Source: Aquisalinus luteolus
GTDB lineage: Bacteria; Pseudomonadota; Alphaproteobacteria; Caulobacterales; Parvularculaceae
NCBI RefSeq assembly: GCF_009712425.2
Contig: NZ_VCJR02000005.1
Location: 1 to 64,000 of the forward strand
DNA: 64,000 bases
Reading direction: 5' to 3'
Within the stretch, counting starts at the first letter, position 1, and every line of letters starts with the position of its first letter. The notes beneath the pieces are model-generated. The model did not search any database. It was given only the letters and a program-made list of their open reading frames with translations, and was not told the DNA's origin. Below, in pieces: positions 30,245 to 39,759 of the stretch. The translations under genes and the position numbers were made by a program.

Positions 30245-31399
30245 CTAGCCAGCTTCCGTCACCGTGCCGCCGCGGACCGTGAAAGACTGGGCACGAGTGC
30301 CCCATGCGGCGAACAGATCGGGGTCCGTTCCGGTCATGAAAACCTGCAGGCCGGTCTCCTCCAGAATGTCGAAAAGCGCGGCCCTTCGGTCAGGGTCGAG
30401 ATGGGCGGCGATCTCGTCGAGCAGCAGGACGAGCGGGGCGCCAGCGGTGATGTCTGACGCCTCCTGCTGCAGCGATCTGGCATTGGCGAGGACCAGCCCG
30501 ATCAGCAGCGCCTTCTGCTCGCCGGTCGAGCACAGCCGCGCCGCCTGACCCTTGGCCTTGTGGGTGACGAGAAGGTCCGTGCGGTGCGGCCCTACAAGGG
30601 CGCGCCCGGCATCGGCATCGCGCGGACGCATGGCGCGCAGTTTTGCCTCGAACGCCTCTTCGACCTCGCCGGCCTTTTGCGACTGCAATTGCTCCTCCAG
30701 CCGGCCATCGAGGGCGACACCGGCAGCGGGGAAGACAGCCTCATCGATCAGCCGCGCCCCGGCAGCGAGGCGGCGGGCCATGTCGAGACGGGCAGCTGCC
30801 ATGGCGACACCGGCCTCGGCCATTTGGGTCTCCAGCACCCCGAGCAGGGTTTCATCGACCCGCGGCCAGTTCTCCAGCAGTTTCGTGCGCTGGCGCATGG
30901 CTTTCTCGTACGTTGCGGCGGCGCGGCCGTGAGACGGGTCGTGGGACATGGTCATGCGATCGAGGAACCGGCGGCGCTCGGACGCGCCTTCCATGAACAG
31001 CCGGTCCTGCGCCGGGGTCAGCCAGACGAAGCGCAGGTAGTCGAGCAGCGCCGTCGGCCCGCTGGCGGGAGCGCCGTCGATGCGGGTGATGCGCTTGTCG
31101 CTGTGAGCGGAGATGCCGGTGCCGAGCCGCGTCTCCTCCCCATAATGATCTTCGAGAACGGCGCTGACCGACCAGCCGCCACTTGCCGGATCATCAGGGG
31201 CGCCCTGCCGGGCCAGCTCGTCCATCTTCGCGCCACGCATGCCGCGCCCGGCAGAGACCATGGACAGGGCCTCCAGCAGGTTAGTTTTCCCGGCGCCATT
31301 GGGCCCGGTCAGCACGACGGGCCGGCCATCGAGTGCGAGGTCGAGTCCGGCATAGGAGCGGAAATCGGTCAGGGTTATCCGCCTGATGCGGAAGGTCAT
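30245..31399 (-). CDS. recF: Recombination mediator RecF
   Basis: A 384-residue SMC-like ATPase that helps load RecA at gaps. It opens IRRITLTDFRSY, has Walker A GPNGAGKTNLLEA at about residues 33-45, the signature region later, and Walker B LVLLLDEIAAHLD near residue 335 followed by TGTDPDLF. It lies 8 bases downstream of dnaN and about 100 bases upstream of gyrB on the same strand, the standard order. Confidence 0.95.
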   Translation of the reverse strand: MTFRIRRITLTDFRSYAGLDLALDGRPVVLTGPNGAGKTNLLEALSMVSAGRGMRGAKMDELARQGAPDDPASGGWSVSAVLEDHYGEETRLGTGISAHSDKRITRIDGAPASGPTALLDYLRFVWLTPAQDRLFMEGASERRRFLDRMTMSHDPSHGRAAATYEKAMRQRTKLLENWPRVDETLLGVLETQMAEAGVAMAAARLDMARRLAAGARLIDEAVFPAAGVALDGRLEEQLQSQKAGEVEEAFEAKLRAMRPRDADAGRALVGPHRTDLLVTHKAKGQAARLCSTGEQKALLIGLVLANARSLQQEASDITAGAPLVLLLDEIAAHLDPDRRAALFDILEETGLQVFMTGTDPDLFAAWGTRAQSFTVRGGTVTEAG

Positions 31400-31407
31400 C
31401 TGGCCCG

Positions 31408-32526
31408 TCAGACCCGAAGCGGCATCAGCACGTAGAGCGCGTCGGTATCTTCCTCATCATGGATGATGGTCGGTGAGGACGGGTCGGCGAACTTGAACGT
31501 CACCGTCTCGCCATCGATCTGGTGGGAAACGTCAATGAGGTATTTCGCGTTGAACCCGATCTCCAGCCCCTCGGCGTCGAAATCGACATTGAGCTCTTCC
31601 AGGGCGCTGCCGGCCTCCGGATTGTTGACCATCAGCTTCAGCCGGTCTGACTCCAGCACCATCTTGACCGAGCGCGTCTTGTCGGCGGACACGGTGGAGA
31701 CACGGTCGACGGCCTTGGCGAAATCCTTGTTGTCGAGTTTCAGGATGCGGTCATTGCCGGACGGGATGACGCGCTGATAGTCCGGGAACGTCCCGTCGAT
31801 CAGCTTCGAGGTCAGCGTCAGCGTCGAGAACGTGAAGCGCACTTTGGATTCCGAGACCATGACCTGCACGGTATCCTCGGCATCATCAAGCAGGCGGCGC
31901 AGCTCGGTAACCGCCTTGCGGGGGATGATCACGCCCGGCATGGAGGCCGCGCCATCTGGCAGGTCGGCGTTGAGACGCGCGAGGCGGTGACCGTCGGTCG
32001 CGACCGCGCGCAGGCACGGGCCGTCATCATCCTCATGGGCGTGGAAATAGACACCGTTGAGGTAATAGCGCGTTTCTTCCTGCGACATGGCAAAACGCGT
32101 CTTGTCGATCAGGCGACGCAGGCTGGGCGCGGGCATGGTGAAGGTCGTGCCGTCCTGGGCCGCAGTCAGCATCGGGAAATCCTGGTCCGGCAGCACGGCG
32201 AGGGAAAACTCCGACTTGCCGGCGGACAGTTTCAGGCGGCCATTGTCGCCATCCGTATCGAGACGAACCTGCGCGCCTTCCGGCAGGCGGCGGACGATCT
32301 CGTACAGCGTCAGCGCGGAGGCGGTGATAGCGCCCTGCGTCTCGACATCTGCGGTGACCTGTTCTGCAATCTCGATATCGAGGTCGGTGGCAGTCAGCGA
32401 CAGCATGGAGCCTTCGGCCTGCATCAGCACGTTGGAAAGGATCGGGATCGTATTGCGGCGTTCAACGACGCTTTGCACGTGGCCAAGGGCCTTCAGGAAT
32501 ACGGACCGTTCGATGGTGACCTTCAT
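31408..32526 (-). CDS. dnaN: DNA polymerase III sliding clamp (beta subunit)
   Basis: A 372-residue protein of normal clamp length. It opens MKVTIERSVFLKALGHVQSVVERRNTIPIL, seen as VTIERSVFLKAL then ERRNTIPILSNVL, and ends VLMPLRV, typical of DnaN. Three repeated clamp domains of about 120 residues each fill the chain. It forms a ring dimer tethering Pol III to DNA. It is separated from dnaA by 165 bases containing a hairpin, and only 8 bases from recF. Confidence 0.95.
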   Translation of the reverse strand: MKVTIERSVFLKALGHVQSVVERRNTIPILSNVLMQAEGSMLSLTATDLDIEIAEQVTADVETQGAITASALTLYEIVRRLPEGAQVRLDTDGDNGRLKLSAGKSEFSLAVLPDQDFPMLTAAQDGTTFTMPAPSLRRLIDKTRFAMSQEETRYYLNGVYFHAHEDDDGPCLRAVATDGHRLARLNADLPDGAASMPGVIIPRKAVTELRRLLDDAEDTVQVMVSESKVRFTFSTLTLTSKLIDGTFPDYQRVIPSGNDRILKLDNKDFAKAVDRVSTVSADKTRSVKMVLESDRLKLMVNNPEAGSALEELNVDFDAEGLEIGFNAKYLIDVSHQIDGETVTFKFADPSSPTIIHDEEDTDALYVLMPLRV

Positions 32527-32634
32527 TGAGCGTGCCTTTTCGTCAGCAATATCAGCGGATACGCGAAAACCGGGACCCGAACCAATCAGCGGATTCGGCC
32601 CGTCCTCACAAGTCAGGGGAGCCGACTATAAGCG

Positions 32635-32663
32635 AAAGGCCGGGGCCATGACCAGCCCCGGCC
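32635..32663 (-). terminator. Hairpin between dnaA and dnaN, probable terminator/attenuator
   Basis: On the minus strand GGCCGGGGC-TGGTCATG-GCCCCGGCC, a 9-bp stem, is followed by TTTCG. It lies 28 bases after the dnaA stop and may partly end dnaA transcripts before dnaN. The T run is short. Confidence 0.6.
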
Positions 32664-32691
32664 CTGATTTTCATGGCAATATACGTGCGTT

Positions 32692-34212
32692 TCAGTCGCC
32701 GAACTCATCCATCAGGCGGGAGATGCGCTCGCCGAATTCCGGGCTGGTCTCGGCCAGCACCTCGCCCCGGTCGAGCGAGGACAGGACGGTGGTGTGGTCG
32801 CGGTTGAGGCAGGCACCGATTTCCTTCAGCGGGGCGTCGGTCAGCTTGCGGGCCAGCAGGCAGAAGGCGTGGCGGCCCTTGACGATGGTCTGCGGGCGGC
32901 GGCGGCTCTTCAGGTCGGCGACCGACAGGCCGAAAGCGTCGGCAACGGCGCTCATCAGGTCGTCGAGGGTGAACTCCTTCTTGCGGAAGCGCTGCATCTC
33001 CTGCAGCACCGACAGCACATAGGCGTCGCTCATCGGTTCCGCGTCGGACGAGCGCTGGCAGGTTTCGGCTCGCAGTCGGATGGAGCGATAGGCCCCTTCG
33101 ATCTCGCGGATCGAGGCATCGCAGCGGCGCGCGATCATCTGCAGGTAACGCTCCTCGACGCAGACACGGTTGTTCGTGCAGTCATAATCGGCCATCTGGC
33201 GCAGGATCTTCAGGCGCAAGCCGAAATCGGGTTTGTCCATCTGCACGGCGAGGCCGCCGCCGAGACGATCCGTCAGGCGATGGTTGAGGCCGGTTTCGGC
33301 GAGAGCCGACGGCGCCATGGAACCGGCGACGATGACCGTGCCGCCCTTGGCGACGAGGCGGTCGATCAGGGTCAGCAGCTCTTCCTGGGTGGCCTTCCGC
33401 CCACGGAGCATGTGGACGTCATCGACCATCAAGAGATCGATCTGGTCGAGATAGGCGCGCAGCTCCGGCAGGTTTTTCGACATGACGGCGGTGACATAGC
33501 CGTTCAGCAGGTTGTCATAGGTAAGGTACAGCACCTTGTCGCCGGGACGACGGTTCAGCCATTCAAGGCCGATCGAGTTCAGGAGATGCGTTTTCCCGCG
33601 GCCCGGTCCGCCATGATAATAAACAACGCCCGTCGTCTCGTTTTCCAGAACGGAATTGGCAGCGGCCTGTGCAAGGCGGTTGCAGTCGCTGACGCAGAAA
33701 CGCTCGAAGGACAGGGTGGCGTTGAGCGGCGCCGCGATGTTGAGGCCGGGATCGGCTTCCGGTGCCTGTTGCGGTGCCGCTTCTTCCTTCTGGACCGCAC
33801 GCAATTGGGCGACCGGGCGACGCGCGTCATTGGCGGCAGCCATCTCGCGCGCTGCAATGCCCTTGTTGGCAACGAGCTTCATGCCGCCTGACGGCTTGCG
33901 GCGCACCGGCACGGACGCAACGATGCCACCATTGCCACCACGGACCTGGAAGGACTGGACCGGCCCGCACTTCTCCCGCCAGATATCGACCATATCCTCG
34001 GAGAAGCGCTCGCAGATCTGCTTCGCGGTGAACTGCGACGGCGCGGAAATGATGACGCGCTCCTCTTCATAGTCATCCAGCACCAGCATCTTGAACCAGC
34101 TTTCATAGGTCGCGACGCCATAACGGCCACGCAGCGCCTGCTTGTAATCCTCGAATTTCCGTTCACAGGACTGGCGATCATGAAATTTACGGTCTGGCGT
34201 ATCGTTCAACAT
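32692..34212 (-). CDS. dnaA: Chromosomal replication initiator DnaA
   Basis: A 506-residue protein. Domain I covers about residues 15-88, and a linker of about 75 residues follows. The AAA+ domain has Walker A GGPGRGKTHLLNSIG (201-208 core), Walker B LLMVDDVHML and a sensor region. The C-terminal DNA-binding domain carries CLNRDHTTVLSSLDR, the DnaA-box signature. Some positions differ from common forms (DDVHML for DDIQFL, NRDHTTV for GRDHTTV), but all key ATP and DNA residues are present. It binds DnaA boxes and opens the origin. It heads the dnaN-recF-gyrB cluster, and a 680-base gene-free region lies upstream. Confidence 0.95.
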   Translation of the reverse strand: MLNDTPDRKFHDRQSCERKFEDYKQALRGRYGVATYESWFKMLVLDDYEEERVIISAPSQFTAKQICERFSEDMVDIWREKCGPVQSFQVRGGNGGIVASVPVRRKPSGGMKLVANKGIAAREMAAANDARRPVAQLRAVQKEEAAPQQAPEADPGLNIAAPLNATLSFERFCVSDCNRLAQAAANSVLENETTGVVYYHGGPGRGKTHLLNSIGLEWLNRRPGDKVLYLTYDNLLNGYVTAVMSKNLPELRAYLDQIDLLMVDDVHMLRGRKATQEELLTLIDRLVAKGGTVIVAGSMAPSALAETGLNHRLTDRLGGGLAVQMDKPDFGLRLKILRQMADYDCTNNRVCVEERYLQMIARRCDASIREIEGAYRSIRLRAETCQRSSDAEPMSDAYVLSVLQEMQRFRKKEFTLDDLMSAVADAFGLSVADLKSRRRPQTIVKGRHAFCLLARKLTDAPLKEIGACLNRDHTTVLSSLDRGEVLAETSPEFGERISRLMDEFGD

Positions 34213-34892
34213 GGTTCAGCCTTTCGCGCGCATCTTCTCTGTACGGACGACAAAGCCGATCCGTCACGCGCTTGTTTTCGCGTTAATGGTTAAATGGTTA
34301 AATCAGATTGGAAGAGAGATAGAGTCGCTATAAGCCGGAGGACAGGCAACGAACTGGCAGGTAGCTCGTCTTGAGACCGGAAACCGTAATGCCATTGGCT
34401 GAAGAGGTTTTTCCGTTGCGTATCCCAAGAGTCGTTCTCATTATCCTACCCGCTTCTCTTAAATAAATCCCACACAGACCGAGTACGGATTATACACCGC
34501 TTCGATCGCCCCGCGCGAACTCTCTACCGAATTTTTGGCCGAAATTGGCCCGACTTCTGGCTCCTGCTTCGCCGCCGAGAGCACCACCCTGAAGGGAATT
34601 CACTCGTCCGCATTCGCCATAATGTCTGGCAATAAAAGCGCATTGACCGCGCATGATCAAGCCCGGATTTCACGCATTTGGTGTCATTTTATGACAAAAA
34701 AGTTGCGGCTGCTTATTGACTCATTGAATCTAAAAAACTTTTTCAGACGAAAAAATTTCAATGAATTTTTTTGCAGTACCGGCCTTGCATATTTTGAGCA
34801 AATGGCTGGCTTTGAGCAAATAACATGGCATCCAGTGCGTCTTGCACTGCGTGCGCCAGATCATACCACGAGCACAGGGTTGATTTAAAATG
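34213..34892. other. Gene-free region between dnaA and rpsT, possible origin or dnaA promoter region
   Basis: No credible gene is present. One DnaA-box-like 9-mer, TTATACACC, lies at 34490-34498 (8 of 9 to TTATNCACA), with a weak one at 34441-34449. An AT-rich stretch with A and T runs occupies 34690-34790. Four GANTC (CcrM) sites are at 34322, 34429, 34718 and 34726, about what chance predicts. ATGGTTAA is tandemly repeated near 34286-34302 just upstream of dnaA. It must contain the dnaA promoter; use as oriC is possible but weakly supported, since many alphaproteobacteria place oriC elsewhere. Confidence 0.4.
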
Positions 34893-34926
34893 AAAAAACC
34901 TGCCGCCTCGAAAAAGGCGACAGGTT
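34893..34926 (-). terminator. Intrinsic terminator of rpsT
   Basis: On the minus strand AACCTGTCGCC-TTTTTCGA-GGCGGCAGGTT, one G-T mismatch, is followed by TTTTTCA. It lies 38 bases after the rpsT stop. Confidence 0.85.
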
Positions 34927-34963
34927 CTGTGTACTGATCGTTGCTGCGTTGGCGAACGGATTC

Positions 34964-35230
34964 TTACGCAGACAGGGCCTTGATGCGGCCGGACAGGCGA
35001 GAGATTTTTCTCGCTGCCATGTTCTTGTGGAAGATGCCTTTGGTCACGGCGCGCTGCAGTTCCGGCTGGGCGGCCTGCAGGGCTTCGTTAGCCTTGGCCT
35101 GATCACCGGAAGCAATCGCCTCTTCAACGCGACGCAGGAAGGTGCGCACGCGCGAACGGCGCGACTTCTGCACAGCCGTGCGACGGGCGATCTTGCGGAC
35201 CATTTTCTTGGCAGATGAGGTATTTGCCAT
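34964..35230 (-). CDS. rpsT: 30S ribosomal protein S20
   Basis: An 88-residue basic three-helix protein. ATG 35230 gives the usual [13 protein letters not shown] start; the frame extends seven codons further but without support. [15 protein letters not shown] is the family C-terminal block. It binds 16S rRNA in the body of the 30S subunit. It is a single gene with its own terminator between mutM and dnaA, an arrangement also seen in Caulobacter relatives. Confidence 0.95.
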   Translation of the reverse strand: MANTSSAKKMVRKIARRTAVQKSRRSRVRTFLRRVEEAIASGDQAKANEALQAAQPELQRAVTKGIFHKNMAARKISRLSGRIKALSA

Positions 35231-35355
35231 TTTCGTCAATCTCTTGGTCAAAAGTGAATTAGAACGCGGCTTATAGAAGGCCGGGGATGGCCAGTCAACA
35301 CAATAAAATCGTAAAATTCAAGCGCCCCAAAAGCCCCATGGGTCAAGGCTGTCCC

Positions 35356-36222
35356 TCACCTCTGACAGGCCCCGCAATAGAAAGTCGAGCGGCCGGACTG
35401 GACCAGCCGCCTGATGTCCCCGCCACAGGCGCTGCAGGGCTGCCCCTCGCGATCATAGACCCGGAATGTATGCTGGAAATAGCCCAGCGCGCCGTCAGGC
35501 CCGGCATGATCGCGCAGGGAGGAGCCGCCCGCCTCTATCGCTTCCGTCAGGACCTGCCTGATCTCGCCCGCCAGGCGCTCGGCCCGCTGACCTGCGACCG
35601 TGCCCGCCTTGCGCCGGGGCGATATGCCGGCCCGGTACAGCGCCTCGCAGACATAGATATTGCCTAGCCCCGCCACCACGCGCTGGTCGAGCAGCGCCTG
35701 CTTGATCGGGGCAGCCTTGCCTTTCAGCCTTTCAGCCAGAACCGGCCCGGAAAATTCATTGCCCAGCGGCTCAGGCCCCATGCCGGCAAAATGGCGGGAG
35801 GTCTCTATCTCGTCGCCCGGGATCAGGTCCATGAAACCAAACCGGCGGGCGTCATTATAGGTCACCCGGTAAGGGCCCGCCGGGCCCGCCAGCTGGAAGA
35901 CGACGTGGTCGTGTTCCTCCAGCGCGGGCAGCTGGTGATGAAAGCGCCCGGGATCGACGGTCTCGTCGCCGCCCTCGATCCGGAACCGGCCCGACATGCC
36001 CAGATGCATGACCAGCGTCTCGCCGCTCGTGAGATGCGCCAGCAGGTATTTTGCCCGCCGGTCGAGGCTTGCCACCCGCCAGCCGGTCAGGCGGCGGGAG
36101 AAACGGTCAGGAAAGGCAAAGCGCAGGTCGGCCCGCCGGTTGGTGGCCGCGACAATCGTCGCCCCTTCCATGACCGGGGAAAGGCCGCGCCGGACGGTTT
36201 CGACTTCTGGCAGTTCGGGCAT
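35356..36222 (-). CDS. mutM: Formamidopyrimidine-DNA glycosylase
   Basis: A 288-residue DNA repair enzyme removing 8-oxoguanine. ATG 36222 gives [13 protein letters not shown], where Pro and Glu directly after Met are the catalytic residues. The lesion-recognition loop, the helix-two-turn-helix ([15 protein letters not shown]) and a C-terminal zinc finger with four cysteines (CSACGG and CGAC) are all present. The long N-terminal extension of the frame is discarded. Confidence 0.95.
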   Translation of the reverse strand: MPELPEVETVRRGLSPVMEGATIVAATNRRADLRFAFPDRFSRRLTGWRVASLDRRAKYLLAHLTSGETLVMHLGMSGRFRIEGGDETVDPGRFHHQLPALEEHDHVVFQLAGPAGPYRVTYNDARRFGFMDLIPGDEIETSRHFAGMGPEPLGNEFSGPVLAERLKGKAAPIKQALLDQRVVAGLGNIYVCEALYRAGISPRRKAGTVAGQRAERLAGEIRQVLTEAIEAGGSSLRDHAGPDGALGYFQHTFRVYDREGQPCSACGGDIRRLVQSGRSTFYCGACQR

Positions 36223-36381
36223 CGCTTCGCCGTGCTTGCTGATTGCTGTGTGATGGACATTCAGGGCCAGGTGATGGCCATCTGCACGGATACGCTGCGC
36301 AGGACGAAACGCTATGCCATCCTTTCGCCGAAAGCGAGTCTCCACGTCAGGTCAGGCAATCGCATCAATCTGGATAGATTT

Positions 36382-36843
36382 TCAGTAGCGTTCCAGCAGA
36401 GGACCGGGCCGGGCGGAAGGGTTGAGCCCCGCCGTGCGTTCGGCGCTGAAGGTGAATGTCCCGGTCAGGCGGCATTTCACGCCAGCCTTGCGGCTGTTGG
36501 GGATCATGCCGGAGATGGCCTTCACTTCAGCCTCGACACCGACCGGCACCTCGCCGTCATAGATGATGACGGCCTGACCGCAATCGCTGACCTCACCCTT
36601 GGTGCGCAGCGGCTCTATGCTGACGGTCTCCGGATCAAGCACATAGCCATAAGGCGCCGTCAGCGCCATGACGCGCGAACAGCTGGAGCGCTTGCCGGTC
36701 ATAGAGGTCATTTCGGTGCGGCATTCACGGACATCGGAAAGAGTGGTCGCCTCGACAGGCTCTGCCGCATAGGCAGGCGTGGCCAGCACCGCGACAAACA
36801 GCCCGGCTGGCACGACTGACAGCATGTTTCTGGTCAGGGACAT
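36382..36843 (-). CDS. Small exported protein, function unknown
   Basis: A 153-residue protein from ATG 36843, with GGAGTAGAG upstream. The signal peptide ends at AYA near residue 26. The mature part has four cysteines spaced as if for two disulphides (RECRTEM, SSCSRV, DCGQ, KCRLTG) and a beta-rich pattern. It is probably periplasmic. I recognise no family. It lies between rpsA and mutM as its own unit on the minus strand. Confidence 0.65.
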   Translation of the reverse strand: MSLTRNMLSVVPAGLFVAVLATPAYAAEPVEATTLSDVRECRTEMTSMTGKRSSCSRVMALTAPYGYVLDPETVSIEPLRTKGEVSDCGQAVIIYDGEVPVGVEAEVKAISGMIPNSRKAGVKCRLTGTFTFSAERTAGLNPSARPGPLLERY

Positions 36844-37050
36844 GGTGTTTTCTCTACTCCAAACTCTTTTGCAGCCCTCTTTCACGCCGAGAGCAAGCGT
36901 AACCCGCTTAATACTATTTATTTAGTTAAATATCAGCAACGAACGGTCGGAAAAATGCGACGAACGGCAAGGGCCTTTGGCCGGCCCGTGCGCCCGAAGC
37001 AGCCTTGGGACGGGGTCGGACAGGGCCGCCGAACAGTCTGGCCAATGACA

Positions 37051-37080
37051 AAAAACCCCGGCCCAAGGCCGGGGTTTCTG
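37051..37080 (-). terminator. Intrinsic terminator of rpsA
   Basis: On the minus strand AAACCCCGGCC-TTG-GGCCGGGGTTT is followed by TTTG. It is a perfect 11-bp stem 25 bases after the rpsA stop. Confidence 0.9.
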
Positions 37081-37104
37081 TTTTCTTGTCAGGAAGGCCC
37101 CGAC

Positions 37105-38805
37105 TTACTGGCCGTCTTTTTCCTTCAGGGCAGCGCCCAGGATGTCGCCAAGGGAGGCACCGGAGTCGGCAGAACCGAACTGCTCGACGGCCTCTTTCTC
37201 TTCGGCCATTTCGCGGGCCTTGATCGACAGCGTCAGGCGGCGCGACTTCATGTCGACAGCGATGATGCGGGCATCAACCTTGTCGCCGACAGCGAAGCGT
37301 TCCGGACGCTGATCGTTGCGATCGCGGGACAGGTCGGATTTGCGGATGAACGATTTCGGACCGTTCTCGCCGCCAACCTGGACCTCGATACCGCCATTCT
37401 CGATCGCGGTAACCTCGCAGGTCACGTCGGCACCCTTGCGCAGGTCGCCAACGCTTTCCATCGGATCGCCATCAAGCTGCTTGATGCCGAGCGCGATGCG
37501 CTCCTTGTCCGGATCGACGTCGAGGATCTTGGCCTTGACCACGTCACCCTTCTTGTACTCCTTGATGGCGTCGTCGCCGGAGCGGTTCCAGTCGAGATCC
37601 GACAGGTGGACCATGCCGTCCATGTCTTCCTCGATACCGATGAACAGACCGAACTCGGTGATGTTCTTGATCTCGCCTTCGACGACGGAGCCGATCGGGT
37701 GCTTCTCGGCGAAGTTTTCCCACGGATTGTCGGCGCACTGTTTCAGGCCGAGCGAGATACGACGCTTGTCTTCGTCGACTTCCAGCACCATGACCTCGAC
37801 CTCCTGGGTGGTCGACACGATCTTGTTCGGGTGGACGTTCTTCTTGACCCAGGACATTTCGGAAACGTGGACAAGGCCCTCGATACCGTCTTCCAGCTCG
37901 ACGAAAGCACCATAGTCGGTGATGTTCGTGACCTTGCCGGTGAACTTGGCACCCAGCGGGTATTTCGCGGCAACGCCTTCCCATGGATCGGGCGCCAGCT
38001 GCTTCATGCCGAGCGAGATGCGGTGGCTTTCCGGGTTGATCTTGATGATCTTGACCTGGATCGTGTCGTTGACGTTGATCACCTCGGACGGGTGGTTGAC
38101 GCGCGACCAGCTCATGTCGGTGACGTGCAGCAGGCCATCGACGCCCGGTGCCAGCTCGACGAACGCACCGTAATCGGTGATGTTCTTGACGATACCTTCG
38201 CGGACATCGCCTTCGTCCAGTTCCTTGACGACTTCTTCGCGATGTTCTGCACGATCCTCTTCGAGGATGGCACGGCGGGACACGACGATGTTGCCGCGGC
38301 GCTTGTCCATCTTCAGGATACGGAAGGGCTGGGTGATGTTCATCAGCGGGGAGGCATCGCGCACGGGGCGGATGTCGACCTGCGAACCCGGCAGGAAGGC
38401 TACGGCGCCGCCGAGGTCGACGGTGAAGCCGCCCTTAACGCGGTTGAAGATGACGCCATCGACGCGCTCTTCATCCTCGAAGCTCTTCTCGAGGTTCGTC
38501 CAGGCTTCTTCGCGGCGGGCTTTCTCGCGCGAGATGACAGCTTCGCCATTGGCGTTCTCGACGCGCTCGACGAATACTTCGACCTTGTCACCAACCTTGA
38601 TGGTGTTGGTCTTGCCGGGAACGGAAAATTCTCTCAGGGGGACGCGGCCTTCGGTTTTCAGGCCCACATCGACGATGGCCATGTCTTTTTCGATGGCCGT
38701 GACAGTGCCGGTTACGACAGTGTCTTCAAAGTTCTGCCGATCGACGATCGACGCTTCGAACATTTCCGCGAAATCATCCACGGACGGGTTAAGTGTTTCA
38801 GACAA
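37105..38805 (-). CDS. rpsA: 30S ribosomal protein S1
   Basis: A 566-residue protein with six S1 (OB-fold) RNA-binding domains, of the usual alphaproteobacterial length. Repeated G-x-V-x-N-I-T-D/E-Y/F-G-A/L-F-V/I-x-L blocks mark domains 3-6 (for example NITDYGAFVELAPGVDGL). S1 helps mRNA bind to the 30S subunit. It is downstream of cmk on the same strand, the classic cmk-rpsA pair, with a 190-base gap and a strong terminator at its end. A 671-codon frame on the other strand is only its shadow. Confidence 0.97.
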   Translation of the reverse strand: MSETLNPSVDDFAEMFEASIVDRQNFEDTVVTGTVTAIEKDMAIVDVGLKTEGRVPLREFSVPGKTNTIKVGDKVEVFVERVENANGEAVISREKARREEAWTNLEKSFEDEERVDGVIFNRVKGGFTVDLGGAVAFLPGSQVDIRPVRDASPLMNITQPFRILKMDKRRGNIVVSRRAILEEDRAEHREEVVKELDEGDVREGIVKNITDYGAFVELAPGVDGLLHVTDMSWSRVNHPSEVINVNDTIQVKIIKINPESHRISLGMKQLAPDPWEGVAAKYPLGAKFTGKVTNITDYGAFVELEDGIEGLVHVSEMSWVKKNVHPNKIVSTTQEVEVMVLEVDEDKRRISLGLKQCADNPWENFAEKHPIGSVVEGEIKNITEFGLFIGIEEDMDGMVHLSDLDWNRSGDDAIKEYKKGDVVKAKILDVDPDKERIALGIKQLDGDPMESVGDLRKGADVTCEVTAIENGGIEVQVGGENGPKSFIRKSDLSRDRNDQRPERFAVGDKVDARIIAVDMKSRRLTLSIKAREMAEEKEAVEQFGSADSGASLGDILGAALKEKDGQ

Positions 38806-38995
38806 GTTGTCTACTCCAGTTTCAATAGCTTTCCTGCCAACCGGTTTTGTCCGGCGGTCTTCCCGTTTTACCTGGCCTTTTGGGGAGTCAGGGCGGGCGT
38901 CTTAGAAGCTTTTCAAGGTGACGGCACGAGCGGACCAACCCAAACACAAAGAAGCATCAGAAGGTTTTGAGGGTCAGCTTACTGAAAAGTTGCCG

Positions 38996-39676
38996 TCACG
39001 CGCCTCCTGTTGCCCGGTCGATCACGCGGCGCACCGCCGCGAATGCGCCGTCTATATCCAAATCAGTGGTATCAATCAAGTGTGCATCCTGTGCGGCTTT
39101 CATCGGTGCAGCCTCGCGCGAGGCATCGCGCCGATCGCGCCGCTTGATGTCGTCGAGCACGCTTTCAAGCACGATTGACGGGTCCTGAAGGCTGAGTTCC
39201 TTCCAGCGGCGCTTTGCCCTTTCCTCTGCCGAGGCATCGATGAATAGCTTCACCGTCGCATCGGGACAGATGACCGTGCCGATATCGCGCCCGTCCAGCA
39301 CCGTGCCGGCACGCCCCGCCGGCGGGTTGAAGGCGAAATCGCGCTGGAACTGCAACAGCGCCGCGCGCACCGCCGGGACAGACGCCACATGGGACGCGGC
39401 GCGGCCAACCTCCGGCGTGCGGATATCCGCGCCATCGATCAGGTCAAGCGTGAAGATCTCCGCGACTTTCGCCGCCTCCTCCGCATTGCGCGGATCGAGC
39501 CCGCGGGCAAGCACAAGCCAGCCGACCCCGCGATAGAGCCGGCCGGTGTCGAGATATTCAAGGTCATAGAAATGCGCGATGCGGCGCGACACTGTGCCCT
39601 TGCCCGACGCGGCGGGCCCGTCGACAGCAATCACTATCGGCTTCTTGACTATCTCTTCGGGCGTTGCGTCCATCAT
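38996..39676 (-). CDS. cmk: Cytidylate kinase
   Basis: A 226-residue P-loop kinase phosphorylating CMP and dCMP. The loop is DGPAASGKGTVSRRIA, followed by EYLDTGRLYRGVGWL and the nucleotide-binding DGRDIGTVICPDA and AEERAKRRWKEL segments. Length is normal. Two adjacent ATG codons are possible starts. It is upstream of rpsA in the same direction, a long-conserved pairing. Confidence 0.95.
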   Translation of the reverse strand: MMDATPEEIVKKPIVIAVDGPAASGKGTVSRRIAHFYDLEYLDTGRLYRGVGWLVLARGLDPRNAEEAAKVAEIFTLDLIDGADIRTPEVGRAASHVASVPAVRAALLQFQRDFAFNPPAGRAGTVLDGRDIGTVICPDATVKLFIDASAEERAKRRWKELSLQDPSIVLESVLDDIKRRDRRDASREAAPMKAAQDAHLIDTTDLDIDGAFAAVRRVIDRATGGA

Positions 39677-39759
39677 GGGTCAAAATCTTTAGGCACAACT
39701 GGCGAGGGGGTAAAGAGGCAGGACGGCAATCCTCCCCGCCTCTTTCATCGGCTCTGCCC

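Noticed and set aside
34281-34303. CtrA box in the dnaA promoter (three TTAA words)
   Set aside because: Spacings between the TTAA words are 3, 4 and 11 bases, not the required 7.
34213-34892. A firm oriC call
   Set aside because: There is only one good DnaA-box-like site, and GANTC number is near chance; kept only as a candidate.
36955-38970. A 671-codon open frame on the plus strand
   Set aside because: It is the antisense shadow of rpsA, which has unmistakable S1 domains.
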